This document shows, one piece after another, positions 31,249 through 39,749 of a DNA stretch of 45,209 nt. Each line of letters starts with the position of its first letter. Position 1 is the first letter of the stretch. The translations under genes and the position numbers were made by a program. The stretch lies in contig CAZSGY010000011.1 of the NCBI GenBank assembly GCA_964606975.1, positions 1-45,209 on the forward strand. The letters run 5' to 3'. The stretch is from UBA8517 sp964606975. Lineage in GTDB: Bacteria > Patescibacteriota > Microgenomatia > UBA8517. Below the pieces are notes generated by a model, which saw only the letters and a list, made by a program, of their open reading frames with translations, was not told where the DNA came from and ran no database searches.

Positions 31249-32780
31249 AGAAAAAAATTAAAGATTTCCGATTAACAATTTCCCATTTTTTTAAAAATAA
31301 CAAAACGGAATTTTGGGTTCTGATCACAATTTTGATAGTAGGAGCCTTTTTCCGTCTTTACAGAATCGGCGACTATATGACCTTCTTGGGTGACGAAGGC
31401 AGGGATGTAATAATTGTCCGAAGAATTTTTACTGAACTGCATCCTCCGTTGATTGGGCCGGGAACATCGGTCGGCGGCATATATCTGGGGCCGCTTTATT
31501 ACTATTTGATGGCAATTCCGCTTCTCATCGCCGGTTTTTCTCCGATTGGGCCGGCGGTCATGGTTGCACTGTTAAGTGTTGCCACAATAGCTTTTATTTG
31601 GTGGGTTGGCCGAAGCTGGTTTGATAAAAAAGCGGGAATGATTGCGGCAGCTTTCTATGCAATTTCCCCGACAGTAATAATTTTCTCTCATTCGTCCTGG
31701 AACCCAAATATCATGCCTTTTTTTGCGTTGCTTTCGATTTATTCAATCCGGAAAATTTGGGCTGAAAAGAAATATAATTGGCTTATTGTTTTGGGAATTT
31801 CCTATGCGTTTGTTCTCCAATCTCATTACCTCGGACTTTTGCTTTTCCCGACACTATTTTTATTTTGGGTTTTGTCACTAAGAAATTCAAAATCTGAAAT
31901 TTCAAATTTTATAAAAAAATCTCTTTTAGGTTTAGGATTTTTTTTGATCCTTATGAGCCCGCTTTTTATTTTTGATTTAAGACATGATTTTATGAATACG
32001 AAATTGATTTATAAATTTCTGGTCGAAAGAGAAAATGTAATTGCCTTTGACCCGGTTCAGACACTCTCCGGACTGCCAAGGATATTTAATTTGGTTAATG
32101 GCAGTTTACTTGCCGGCAAGCAAAGTTTAGTCGGAGTCTTAACCTCTTGGCTGATTTTGGTAGGAACATTGACAATGATTGTCAAAAATAAGTTTAAGTT
32201 AAAAAAGGAGTATTGGATTATTATTGTCTGGTTCGGATTTGGTTTGCTTGGTTTATCTTTTTACAAACAAAGTATTTATGACCATTATTTTGGATTTCTT
32301 TACCCGGTACCGTTTCTCTTCATGGGAATTATTATCTCAGGATTTTTGAAGGGTAAAATAATATTTAAATTAATAGGAGTTCTTTTACTGGCTTGCTTGG
32401 TATTTTTTAATTTAAAAGCAAATCCTTTGAGAAGCGAACCCAACAAACTTCTTGCCCGCAGTATAAATGTTTCAAAAGTGATTGAAGAAAATTCGTCAAA
32501 CCAGCCTTTTAATTTGGCAGTTATTGCCGATACAAACTATGAAGACGGTTATAAATATTTTCTTCTGAAAGACAACTATCCGGTTGTTGATATAGATTCA
32601 CAAAATCCGGAAACAATTACGGACCAATTATTTGTAGTATGCGAGCTCTACCCAAACAGTAAATGTGACCCGACACATTCGGCAAAAGCCCAAGTTGCAA
32701 ATTTTGGTTGGAGCAAAATTGAAAATGTGTGGGAAGTAAACGGGGCAACTGTCTACAAACTGGTACACGTGGTAAACTAA
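31245..32780 (+). CDS. GT39-like (PMT_2/ArnT-type) membrane glycosyltransferase
   Basis: A 511-residue polytopic protein with about 11-12 transmembrane helices. The first loop has the catalytic Asp-Glu pair in FLGDEGRDVIIV (about residues 44-55), followed by LIGPGTSVGGIYLGPLYYYLMAIP, the signature of this subfamily. It would transfer a sugar from a polyprenyl-phosphate donor to protein or glycan outside the cell. The start at ATG 31245 overlaps the preceding stop. Residues about 213-225 (RNSKSEISNF) are encoded by an AAATTC-type repeat shared with two other loci. It is paralogous to the protein encoded at 33754. Confidence 0.85.
   Translation: MKKKIKDFRLTISHFFKNNKTEFWVLITILIVGAFFRLYRIGDYMTFLGDEGRDVIIVRRIFTELHPPLIGPGTSVGGIYLGPLYYYLMAIPLLIAGFSPIGPAVMVALLSVATIAFIWWVGRSWFDKKAGMIAAAFYAISPTVIIFSHSSWNPNIMPFFALLSIYSIRKIWAEKKYNWLIVLGISYAFVLQSHYLGLLLFPTLFLFWVLSLRNSKSEISNFIKKSLLGLGFFLILMSPLFIFDLRHDFMNTKLIYKFLVERENVIAFDPVQTLSGLPRIFNLVNGSLLAGKQSLVGVLTSWLILVGTLTMIVKNKFKLKKEYWIIIVWFGFGLLGLSFYKQSIYDHYFGFLYPVPFLFMGIIISGFLKGKIIFKLIGVLLLACLVFFNLKANPLRSEPNKLLARSINVSKVIEENSSNQPFNLAVIADTNYEDGYKYFLLKDNYPVVDIDSQNPETITDQLFVVCELYPNSKCDPTHSAKAQVANFGWSKIENVWEVNGATVYKLVHVVN
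31881..31910 (+). repeat. AAATTCAAA-type repeat inside the GT39-like gene
   Basis: Short AT-rich repeat units (GAAATTC, GAAATTTC, CAAATTT) occur in frame, coding for an Arg-Asn-Ser-Lys-Ser peptide. The same start of peptide (LRNSKS) ends the GT2 protein at 38583-38623. Confidence 0.6.
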
Positions 32781-32786
32781 TCCTCA

Positions 32787-33770
32787 ATGAACTATAAACA
32801 ATCAACAAATATACTCTCAGAAATTAAAAAGGCCAAGAAAATTTTGCTCAATTGCCACAGGGGACCGGATTCGGACTCGGTCGGTTCGGCCCTTAGTCTG
32901 TATCAAATTCTTAAAAAAATGGGGAAGGAGGCAACGGTAATTTGTCCAAGTGACATTCCTTCCGATCTTGCTTTTTTGCCGGGTGCGAATGAAATAGTGC
33001 GGGTTAATTTTACTTCGTTTGATTTTTCCGATTATGACCTGTTTTTCGTCCTTGATTCTTCGACTTACTCAATGGTTACGGGTTTAAAAGACTCTGAAAA
33101 ACCGTCAATCCGCACTATTGTTATAGACCATCATTTTTCAAATGAAAAATTTGGCGACATTAATTTAGTCGATGCGGAAGTAACCTCAACCGGAGAATTA
33201 CTTTTCCTATTATTTAAAGATTGGGATGTACCCATTACCAAAGAAGTCGCCGATTGTCTTTTGACTGGGATTATCGGAGATACCGGAACTTTTCAGTATC
33301 AAAATGTGGGACAAAAAACGCTAAAGATTGCCGCCGAATTGATGGAGAAAGGTGCCAATAAAGACGAAATTATTTTTAACTTGTACAGAAATATTGAATT
33401 TAGGGAAGTAAAGATGTGGGGTAAATTTATTGAAAAAATGATGATAGAGGACGGTTTTGTATGGTCAGCCATTCCGCACTCGGTTTATGAGGATTTGGGT
33501 GAGTACGTTTATGCCAAAGAAGACGTCGCTAATTTGTTTGCCCCAATAGTTAGGGGGACTGAGTTTGGAATAATTATGGTGGAAGTGTCGGAAAATGTTC
33601 TTTCGGTAAGCTTTAGGTCCAGAACCGGTTTTGATGTTTCGAAGGTTGCCAAGGAGGTCGGGGGCGGAGGACACAAGGCCGCTTCCGGCGCCCGCATAGA
33701 AGGACTGCCTTTCCAGGAGGCGGTTAATAAAGTACTCAAGGCCGCCAGACAATATGTTCAAAAAGATTGA
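32787..33770 (+). CDS. DHH/DHHA1 phosphoesterase, NrnA-like
   Basis: Soluble 327-residue enzyme of the DHH family that degrades short RNA or cyclic-dinucleotide products (pAp, pGpG, nanoRNA). Motifs in order: NCHRGPDSDSVGSALSL (motif I, with CHRGPDSD in place of the common HxxPDxD), FVLDSS (II), VIDHHFSN (III, DHH), GIIGDTGTFQY (IV), and the DHHA1 domain ending in VAKEVGGGGHKAASGARIEG. All metal ligands appear present. It is not an obvious glycan enzyme; it lies inside the glycan operon and overlaps the next gene by 17 bases. Confidence 0.92.
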   Translation: MNYKQSTNILSEIKKAKKILLNCHRGPDSDSVGSALSLYQILKKMGKEATVICPSDIPSDLAFLPGANEIVRVNFTSFDFSDYDLFFVLDSSTYSMVTGLKDSEKPSIRTIVIDHHFSNEKFGDINLVDAEVTSTGELLFLLFKDWDVPITKEVADCLLTGIIGDTGTFQYQNVGQKTLKIAAELMEKGANKDEIIFNLYRNIEFREVKMWGKFIEKMMIEDGFVWSAIPHSVYEDLGEYVYAKEDVANLFAPIVRGTEFGIIMVEVSENVLSVSFRSRTGFDVSKVAKEVGGGGHKAASGARIEGLPFQEAVNKVLKAARQYVQKD

Positions 33771-35241
33771 TAAACCCGCGTTTTACAAAATTCTGCTGGC
33801 AATAATTTTTGGGATTGCCGCGTTTTTGAGGTTTTTTAGACTAGCTGACTTATTAGGTTTCTGGTACGACCAAGGTCGTGACGCGTTGGTTATTTGGGAC
33901 TTTATATACAAGGGAAAACTTTTTTTGATTGGACCAACAACCGGTATTGAGGGAATCTTTCGGGGCCCTTGGTACTACTGGTTGATAACACCAGCATATT
34001 ATTTGGGAAACGGAAATCCTGTCTGGCCGGCGGCTTTCCTGGTAATAATATCAATATTCTCCGTTTACATGGTTGCTAAGGTTGGTCGTGAAATGGGTGG
34101 AATGAAAATGTCTCTTCTTGCCACTTTTATTGCTGCCACATCTTTATACATAGTAAGCTCCTCCCGCTGGCTTTCGAATCCAACCCCAATGTTTCTAATC
34201 GGAATTTCTTTAATTTGGGCAGTTTTTAGGTTTTTAGATAAAAAAAGGTGGGCATTTCCCTTAATGGCTTTTTTGGTCGGAATGGCCCTAAATTTTGGGT
34301 CGGCCATGGAGGTTTTCTACATACCGGCATTAATTATACTTTTTATATGGAAAAGAAAATTACTTCCCGATATTAAGACGATTCTCGTATCCTTATTCAT
34401 ATTTTTGTTGTCATTTGCTCCACAAATAATTTTTGAAATGAGACACCCCGGAGTATTGAGCGGGGCTTTTACCCAATTTCTTTTTCAAGAGAAAAGTTTT
34501 AGTTTGTCGTTTTGGGAAATGATTAGCTCACGACTGCCGTTTTACTATTCTGTTTTTTCGTCAAAGTTTTGGATAAACGGTGGTAATATCTTTGCTCCAT
34601 TTTTGATATTAGCGGTGCTCTATCTTCTTGCTAAGAAAAAAGAGATTTTTAAAAATGAGAAATTCATTGTCGTATCCGCTTTTACGGCGACCCCGTTTTT
34701 GGGTGGTTTATTTTTTAGCGGAAATAACGGCAATTTATACGACTACTATTTTACCGGGTATTATTTTGTATTTATTCTACTTTTCTCATACTTGTTAACG
34801 AAAATTTCCCAAGGGAAAATAGGGAAAATTATTGTGATTCTATTTTTAGGAATATTTATTTTCAAAAATGCCACCGAGTATAAAAAGGCTTATTTATTAA
34901 ACATAGATGACTATAAAACAATCGTCTTAAATAGACAGATGGCAGCTATTGATTGGATTTATAAAAATGCAGACGGGCGCGAATTTAATGTTGACGAATA
35001 TGTACCGCCGGTTATTCCGTACGCATATCAGTATTTGTTCCAATGGTTGGGGACAGTAAAATACAACACCCAACCTCTTACCAAAAATGTTGACTTACTT
35101 TATACTTTATATGAAGTGGATACGAACCATCCTGAAAGATTGCAAGCGTGGCTGGATAGGCAAAAGGGCATAGGTGTAGTTTTGAAGGAAGAAAGTTTCG
35201 GAGGAATAACGGTTCAGGAAAGACAAAGGATAAATAAATGA
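33754..35241 (+). CDS. GT39-like membrane glycosyltransferase paralogue with Asp-Gln motif
   Basis: A 495-residue polytopic membrane protein. It is clearly related to the product of 31245: the first loop reads FWYDQGRDALVI and then LIGPTTGIEGIFRGPWYYWL, matching the paralogue position by position. The catalytic pair is Asp-Gln rather than Asp-Glu. This may change activity or the acceptor; the single Asp is kept. There are about ten transmembrane helices and a C-terminal soluble part (about 390-495). The start overlaps the NrnA-like gene by 17 bases and the stop overlaps the next GT2 gene (ATGA). Confidence 0.82.
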   Translation: MFKKIDKPAFYKILLAIIFGIAAFLRFFRLADLLGFWYDQGRDALVIWDFIYKGKLFLIGPTTGIEGIFRGPWYYWLITPAYYLGNGNPVWPAAFLVIISIFSVYMVAKVGREMGGMKMSLLATFIAATSLYIVSSSRWLSNPTPMFLIGISLIWAVFRFLDKKRWAFPLMAFLVGMALNFGSAMEVFYIPALIILFIWKRKLLPDIKTILVSLFIFLLSFAPQIIFEMRHPGVLSGAFTQFLFQEKSFSLSFWEMISSRLPFYYSVFSSKFWINGGNIFAPFLILAVLYLLAKKKEIFKNEKFIVVSAFTATPFLGGLFFSGNNGNLYDYYFTGYYFVFILLFSYLLTKISQGKIGKIIVILFLGIFIFKNATEYKKAYLLNIDDYKTIVLNRQMAAIDWIYKNADGREFNVDEYVPPVIPYAYQYLFQWLGTVKYNTQPLTKNVDLLYTLYEVDTNHPERLQAWLDRQKGIGVVLKEESFGGITVQERQRINK

Positions 35242-35987
35242 GACCATACTTAAGCGTATTAATACCCGCATACAACGAAGAAATAAATATTAAAAGAGGA
35301 GTTCTGGATAGTGTTTATGAATATCTTCGGAATAAAAATTTTTCTTGGGAAGTAATTGTTCTGGATGATGGTAGTTCCGACAGAACATCTGCATTGGTAG
35401 AAAAATTTGCCAAAAATCACAAAAACTTCTATTTAAGACGCGAACATCATCGGGGAAAAGGCGGAACCATTATTGCAGGGGCAGATGTTGCCCGCGGAGA
35501 ATATATTCTTTTTACGGACATGGATCAGTCAACCCCCATGGACCAATTTGACAAGATGTTGCCCAAACTCGAAAAAGGATATGATGTGGCCATTGGAAGC
35601 CGCTCTGGCCGTCCCGGTCAGCCACTGATCAGAAAAATAATGGCTTATGGATTCGTAATATTAAGAACAATAATTTTAAGATTACCCTATAAAGACACAC
35701 AGTGTGGTTTCAAGGTTTTCAAAAGAGATGCCGCACAGGAAATATTTAAACGTATCGAAATATACCGCAAAGGCTCCACGTCAAAAGCGGGTTCGGTGAC
35801 AGCCGGTTTTGATTTGGAGGTGCTTTATATTGCCAGGAAGCTGGGCTTGAAAGTTGCTGAAGTTCCGGTTGAGTGGTATGAATACGGTCAAAGAAAAGAA
35901 GTTAATCCAATTACCGACTCAATTGAGGGTTTCAGGGGAATGATGATGGTTAGGATCAACTCTCTGAAGGGGAAGTATAGGAATTAG
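35238..35987 (+). CDS. GT2 glycosyltransferase, DPM1/ALG5-like
   Basis: A 249-residue enzyme with SVLIPAYNEEINIKRGVLD, WEVIVLDDGSSDRTS, ILFTDMDQSTPMDQ (metal-binding DMD), IGSRSGRPGQ and DTQCGFKVFKRDA. This is the ALG5/DPM1 pattern, so it likely makes a polyprenyl-phosphate hexose for a GT-C enzyme such as the one just upstream. AAAGGA (35225-35230) seven bases before the ATG is a fair ribosome site, and the start overlaps the previous stop. Confidence 0.88.
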   Translation: MRPYLSVLIPAYNEEINIKRGVLDSVYEYLRNKNFSWEVIVLDDGSSDRTSALVEKFAKNHKNFYLRREHHRGKGGTIIAGADVARGEYILFTDMDQSTPMDQFDKMLPKLEKGYDVAIGSRSGRPGQPLIRKIMAYGFVILRTIILRLPYKDTQCGFKVFKRDAAQEIFKRIEIYRKGSTSKAGSVTAGFDLEVLYIARKLGLKVAEVPVEWYEYGQRKEVNPITDSIEGFRGMMMVRINSLKGKYRN

Positions 35988-36014
35988 TTATTCTGGCACC
36001 GGCGCCTTCATAGG

Positions 36015-36028
36015 TGATACAATTAGGC
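36015..36028 (+). promoter_or_regulatory. Leaderless promoter of a GT2 gene
   Basis: Extended -10 TGATACAAT at 36015-36023, then five bases to the ATG at 36029. The 40-base interval before it holds only a short GC-rich stretch (GGCACCGGCGCC). Confidence 0.65.
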
Positions 36029-36928
36029 ATGTCTCCGACAATCTCTGTAGTTATAAACACCCTAAACGAGGAAGCAAACATCAAAAGAGCTATTCAGTCA
36101 GTTAAGGATTTTGCGGATGAGATCGTGGTGGTTGATATGGAATCGGATGATAAAACACGAGAAATAACTAAAAAGCTGGGAGCAAAAATTTTCAGTCACA
36201 AAAAAACCGGTTATGTTGAACCGGCCAGAAATTTTGCAATTTCCAAAGCAGGTAGTGATTGGGTGTTTATATTGGACGCCGACGAAGAAGTTCCCCCAAC
36301 CCTTGCTACCGAAATAAAGCAAAGAATCAAATCTTCAAAAGCTGACTATTACAGAATTCCCAGGAAAAATATTATTTTTGGGCGTTTTATCAAACATTCG
36401 CGTTGGTGGCCTGATATGAATATTAGGCTTTTTAGAAAAGGTTTTGTTTCTTGGAATGAAATAATTCATGCGGTTCCTCTGACGCAAGGGGTAGGAGGAG
36501 ATTTTCCCGAAAAAGGAGAGCTGGCAATAATTCATTACAATTACAACTCTGTTGAGGATTATTTGATGAGGATGAACCGCTATACAACTCACCACGCAAA
36601 AATAAAAGTTGACGAGGGATATAAATTTTCCTGGAAGGATATTGTTATCAAGCCCATGGGAGAGTTTTTAAGCAGATATTTTTACGGCCAGGGATATAAA
36701 GACGGTATTCACGGACTTGCGCTTTCCTTGCTTCAGGCTTTCTCCGAACTTTCGGTTTACTTAAAAGTTTGGCAACTTGAGAAGTTTAAAGAAGAGGATC
36801 TGAAACTAAATGAAGTAATTTCTCTTTTAAATGATCAGGAGAAAGATTTACATTATTGGGAATCAAATGTCACCGCGCCTGAAGGCGGAAATTTATTTAA
36901 AAAAATACGCGGGAAACTAAAGATCTAA
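36029..36928 (+). CDS. GT2 glycosyltransferase, WaaE/KdtX-like
   Basis: A 299-residue enzyme with SVVINTLNEEANIKRAIQSV, ADEIVVVDMESDDKT, ARNFAISKAGSDWVFILDADEEVPP (DAD metal site) and the following RIPRKNIIFGRFIKHSRWWPDMNIRLFRK, typical of the WaaE-like GT2 group that adds heptose, hexose or glucose to surface glycans. A GTG at 36014 is in frame but lies inside the promoter, so the ATG at 36029 is preferred. It heads a run of closely spaced glycosyltransferases. Confidence 0.88.
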   Translation: MSPTISVVINTLNEEANIKRAIQSVKDFADEIVVVDMESDDKTREITKKLGAKIFSHKKTGYVEPARNFAISKAGSDWVFILDADEEVPPTLATEIKQRIKSSKADYYRIPRKNIIFGRFIKHSRWWPDMNIRLFRKGFVSWNEIIHAVPLTQGVGGDFPEKGELAIIHYNYNSVEDYLMRMNRYTTHHAKIKVDEGYKFSWKDIVIKPMGEFLSRYFYGQGYKDGIHGLALSLLQAFSELSVYLKVWQLEKFKEEDLKLNEVISLLNDQEKDLHYWESNVTAPEGGNLFKKIRGKLKI

Positions 36929-36929
36929 A

Positions 36930-37877
36930 ATGTCCAAACCCCCAAAAGTATCACTTATTATTTTGACAACCAATGCTCTTGAAATGACCAAGACGCAGCT
37001 TATCGATATTGCCGAACTTAAAACCGGTGGGGTAAATGCTGAATGTTTGGTTGTCGATAACGGAAGCCACGATGGAACGGAAGAAAATCTCAAAAACTAC
37101 AAGCTTCCGAATATGGATTATAAATTTATTGAAACCGGAGCGAATTTAGGTTTTGCCGGCGGGAATAATGTCGGGATAAAAGATGCCCTAATGCGGGGCT
37201 TTGACTACATAATTTTACTTAATAACGACCTGATTCTTCCGAAAGATTTTATGGAGAAAATGGTAAATTTCATGGAAGAAAACAGGGATGTGGGAATTGC
37301 TTCTCCGAAAATGTATTTTGCCAAAGGGTATGAATTCCACAAAGACAGGTATCAGAAAAAAGATTTAGGGCGTGTTATCTGGTACGCGGGGGGCATTATT
37401 GATAAGAAAAATGCCTACTCTTCCCATTTGGGAGTTGATGAGGTAGATAAGGGGCAGTATGAAGAAGTGCAGGATACTGATTTTGCAAACGGGGCAGCCT
37501 TAATTATAAGGCGTGCGGTTTTTGAAAAAGTGGGGCTTATGAACTCCCCATACTTTCTTTATTGGGAAGATGCAGATTTTTGCCAAACGGCAAATAAAGC
37601 GGGGTTCAGGGTGGTGTACTTTCCGGGAACACATCTTTGGCACAAAGTCTCCTCTTCAACGGGAGGATCGGGGAGTCCGACCAATGACTATTTTTTGACA
37701 AGAAACAGACTCTATTTTGCAAAGCGCCACCTTCCTTTGCGGACAAAATTTGCAGTCTTTAGGGACACTGTCAGACTTGCTTTTACCGGACGTTCATGGC
37801 AGAAAAAAGGAGCAATCGATGCTCTTTTGGGAATAAAAGGAATGGGAGCTTGGGCGCATCGAAATGATGAATTATGA
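36930..37877 (+). CDS. GT2 glycosyltransferase, rhamnosyltransferase-like
   Basis: A 315-residue enzyme with SLIILTTNALEMTKTQL, CLVVDNGSHDGTEENL, GFAGGNNVGI, YIILLNNDLILP (NND site in place of DxD) and an inner FLYWEDADFCQTANKAGFRVVYFPGTHLWHKVS stretch (interrupted by other residues). This is the WbbL/rhamnosyl-type GT2 pattern and fits the rfb genes upstream as possible donor source. It starts two bases after the previous stop, and its stop overlaps the next ATG. Confidence 0.88.
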   Translation: MSKPPKVSLIILTTNALEMTKTQLIDIAELKTGGVNAECLVVDNGSHDGTEENLKNYKLPNMDYKFIETGANLGFAGGNNVGIKDALMRGFDYIILLNNDLILPKDFMEKMVNFMEENRDVGIASPKMYFAKGYEFHKDRYQKKDLGRVIWYAGGIIDKKNAYSSHLGVDEVDKGQYEEVQDTDFANGAALIIRRAVFEKVGLMNSPYFLYWEDADFCQTANKAGFRVVYFPGTHLWHKVSSSTGGSGSPTNDYFLTRNRLYFAKRHLPLRTKFAVFRDTVRLAFTGRSWQKKGAIDALLGIKGMGAWAHRNDEL

Positions 37878-38623
37878 ATAAAGAACTAAAAAGAAACACC
37901 ATTTCCGCAATAGTTTTGGTAGGCGGGAGTTACGATAAAGATTTACTTAAAAAATGTTTGGACTCGGTTACGTGGTGCGACGAGGTGGTAAAAGTGGAGA
38001 CGGAGGGTGTCAAAGGCAGTTTTTCCGAGTGGAGAAACGAGGGCGCTAAAATGGCCAAAAGCGATTGGATCCTTTATGTGGATAGCGATGAGGCAGTTAC
38101 AATAGAGCTGAGACGCGAAATAGAGAAAGAGGTGGATAGTAAAAATTTTGCGGCCTATGCAATCCCCCGTAGGAATAAACTTTTAGGTCATGTGATGAAT
38201 TGGGGAGGATGGTATCCGGATTATGTTTTAAGACTTATTAAAAAAGATAAATTAAAAGGCTGGTTCGGAGAATTGCACGAACAGCCTCTGATAGACGGGG
38301 ATGTCGGAGAACTTACCAATCCGCTAATTCACGACAGCCACAGGAATATTCATGACATGGTTGAAAAAACGAACACATGGTCCGAGATCGAAGCAAAACT
38401 TTTATACGAATCAGGACATCCTAAAATGAATTTTTTAAGATTTTGTTCCGCAGCCCTCCGGGAATTTTGGAAAAGAGGAATATTGAAATTGGGATTTTTG
38501 GATGGAATGGTCGGAATAGTTGAAATAATTTACCAGATGTATAGCAGGTTAATAACTTATTCAAAACTTTGGGAAATGCAACTGCGAAATTCCAAATCAC
38601 AAGAACCAAATTACAAACAATGA
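37874..38623 (+). CDS. GT2 glycosyltransferase, WaaE-like
   Basis: A 249-residue enzyme with TISAIVLVGGSYDKDLLKKCLDSV, CDEVVKVET (first Asp region), WILYVDSDEAVT (DSD metal site) and YAIPRRNKLLGHVMNWGGWYPDYVLRLI. It is a second WaaE-type member, shorter than the one at 36029. The last residues (LRNSKSQEPNYKQ) are encoded by a CAAATTAC-type repeat and look like a late extension of the reading frame. It overlaps the previous gene by four bases. Confidence 0.85.
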   Translation: MNKELKRNTISAIVLVGGSYDKDLLKKCLDSVTWCDEVVKVETEGVKGSFSEWRNEGAKMAKSDWILYVDSDEAVTIELRREIEKEVDSKNFAAYAIPRRNKLLGHVMNWGGWYPDYVLRLIKKDKLKGWFGELHEQPLIDGDVGELTNPLIHDSHRNIHDMVEKTNTWSEIEAKLLYESGHPKMNFLRFCSAALREFWKRGILKLGFLDGMVGIVEIIYQMYSRLITYSKLWEMQLRNSKSQEPNYKQ

Positions 38624-38708
38624 GAAAAAAAACTCAAGCACTAATTTCAAAACTGCAACTTACATATTGTAATTTGTGTATTGTTTGGAAATTGTGATTT
38701 GTAATTTA
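38587..38708. repeat. Imperfect long inverted repeat of CAAATTAC/CAAATCAC vocabulary
   Basis: The left arm (38587-38621) begins AAATTCCAAATCACAA. The right arm (about 38666-38708), read in reverse complement, begins AAATTACAAATCACAA, 15 of 16 identical. The arms enclose about 45 bases and could fold into a long hairpin. The left arm codes for the end of the GT2 protein; the right arm runs up to the start of the GT4 gene. Confidence 0.7.
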
Positions 38709-38711
38709 TCT

Positions 38712-39746
38712 ATGAAAGCAGCAATTTATAATCCCTATCTTGATACATTAGGCGGAGGTGAACGTTATTCGTTAGCCTTTGCTAAAGTGCTTGCAGATTC
38801 AGGCTATCTGGTAGATCTTGAGTGGAGCGACGAATCTATAAAATTAAGTCTGGAAAAGAGATTCGGGATTGATTTAAAAAATATTAATGTCACACCGGAT
38901 ATCAAAAAGGGAGAGGGTTATGATGTTTGCTTTTGGGTTTCCGATGGAAGCATTCCTCTGATGCATGCGAGAAACAACATTCTTCATTTCCAGGTTCCCT
39001 TTCATAAAGTAAACGGAAAAAGCTTGTTTAATAAAATGAAATTTTTCAGGATTAATAAAGTCGTCTGCAATTCCCAATTTACCAAGTCGGTTATCGACAA
39101 AGAATTCGGAATTGAAAGCATTGTTTTATATCCGCCGGTTGATACAAAAAACATTAAACCCAAAAGAAAAGAAAATATCATTCTTTATGTCGGACGCTTC
39201 TCCAAAATTCTCCAGGGAAAGGGTCAGGAATTTTTATTAACCGCTTTTAAAAAAATGTATGACAATGGTCTGAAAGATTGGAAATTGGTTTTGGCCGGCG
39301 GGACGGAAATCGGCGCTGATATATTTTTGCAAGAACTTGAAGAAAATTCTAAAAACTATCCCGTTGAAATTATTAAAAGCCCCGATTTTAAGATGCTCAA
39401 AGATTTATACGGAAAATCAAAGATATTTTGGAGTGCATCGGGATTCGGACACAATGAGAATGAAAATCCTGAAAAAATGGAACATTTTGGAATTACCGTT
39501 GTTGAGGCGATGTCAGCGGGTGCTGTCCCGATAGTTTTTAATGGCGGCGGCCATAAAGAAATTATAGACGACTGTGTAAATGGGTATTTGTGGAATAATC
39601 CGGAAGATTTAATAGAGAAAACCTTGCAGCTTATAGCGAATAATAAAACCTACCGATTGCTGGAGTCGGAAGCCAAGAAAAAAGCGGACACATATTCAAT
39701 ACTCCGCTTTGAAAAAGAATTGCTTTCGACTATACTTCAAAAATAA
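38712..39746 (+). CDS. GT4 glycosyltransferase, ALG11-like
   Basis: A 344-residue GT-B enzyme. The N-terminal Gly-rich loop reads NPYLDTLGGGERYSLAFAKVL. The second domain has IILYVGRFSKILQGKGQEFLL, and the donor-binding E-x7-E is in EHFGITVVEAMSAGAVPIV. Together with the WVSDGSIPL and VCNSQFTKSVI segments this resembles ALG11-type mannosyltransferases. It is the only GT4 member among the visible transferases. The frame opens earlier (38676), but those codons belong to the repeat, so the ATG at 38712 is preferred. Confidence 0.88.
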   Translation: MKAAIYNPYLDTLGGGERYSLAFAKVLADSGYLVDLEWSDESIKLSLEKRFGIDLKNINVTPDIKKGEGYDVCFWVSDGSIPLMHARNNILHFQVPFHKVNGKSLFNKMKFFRINKVVCNSQFTKSVIDKEFGIESIVLYPPVDTKNIKPKRKENIILYVGRFSKILQGKGQEFLLTAFKKMYDNGLKDWKLVLAGGTEIGADIFLQELEENSKNYPVEIIKSPDFKMLKDLYGKSKIFWSASGFGHNENENPEKMEHFGITVVEAMSAGAVPIVFNGGGHKEIIDDCVNGYLWNNPEDLIEKTLQLIANNKTYRLLESEAKKKADTYSILRFEKELLSTILQK

Positions 39747-39749
39747 GGC

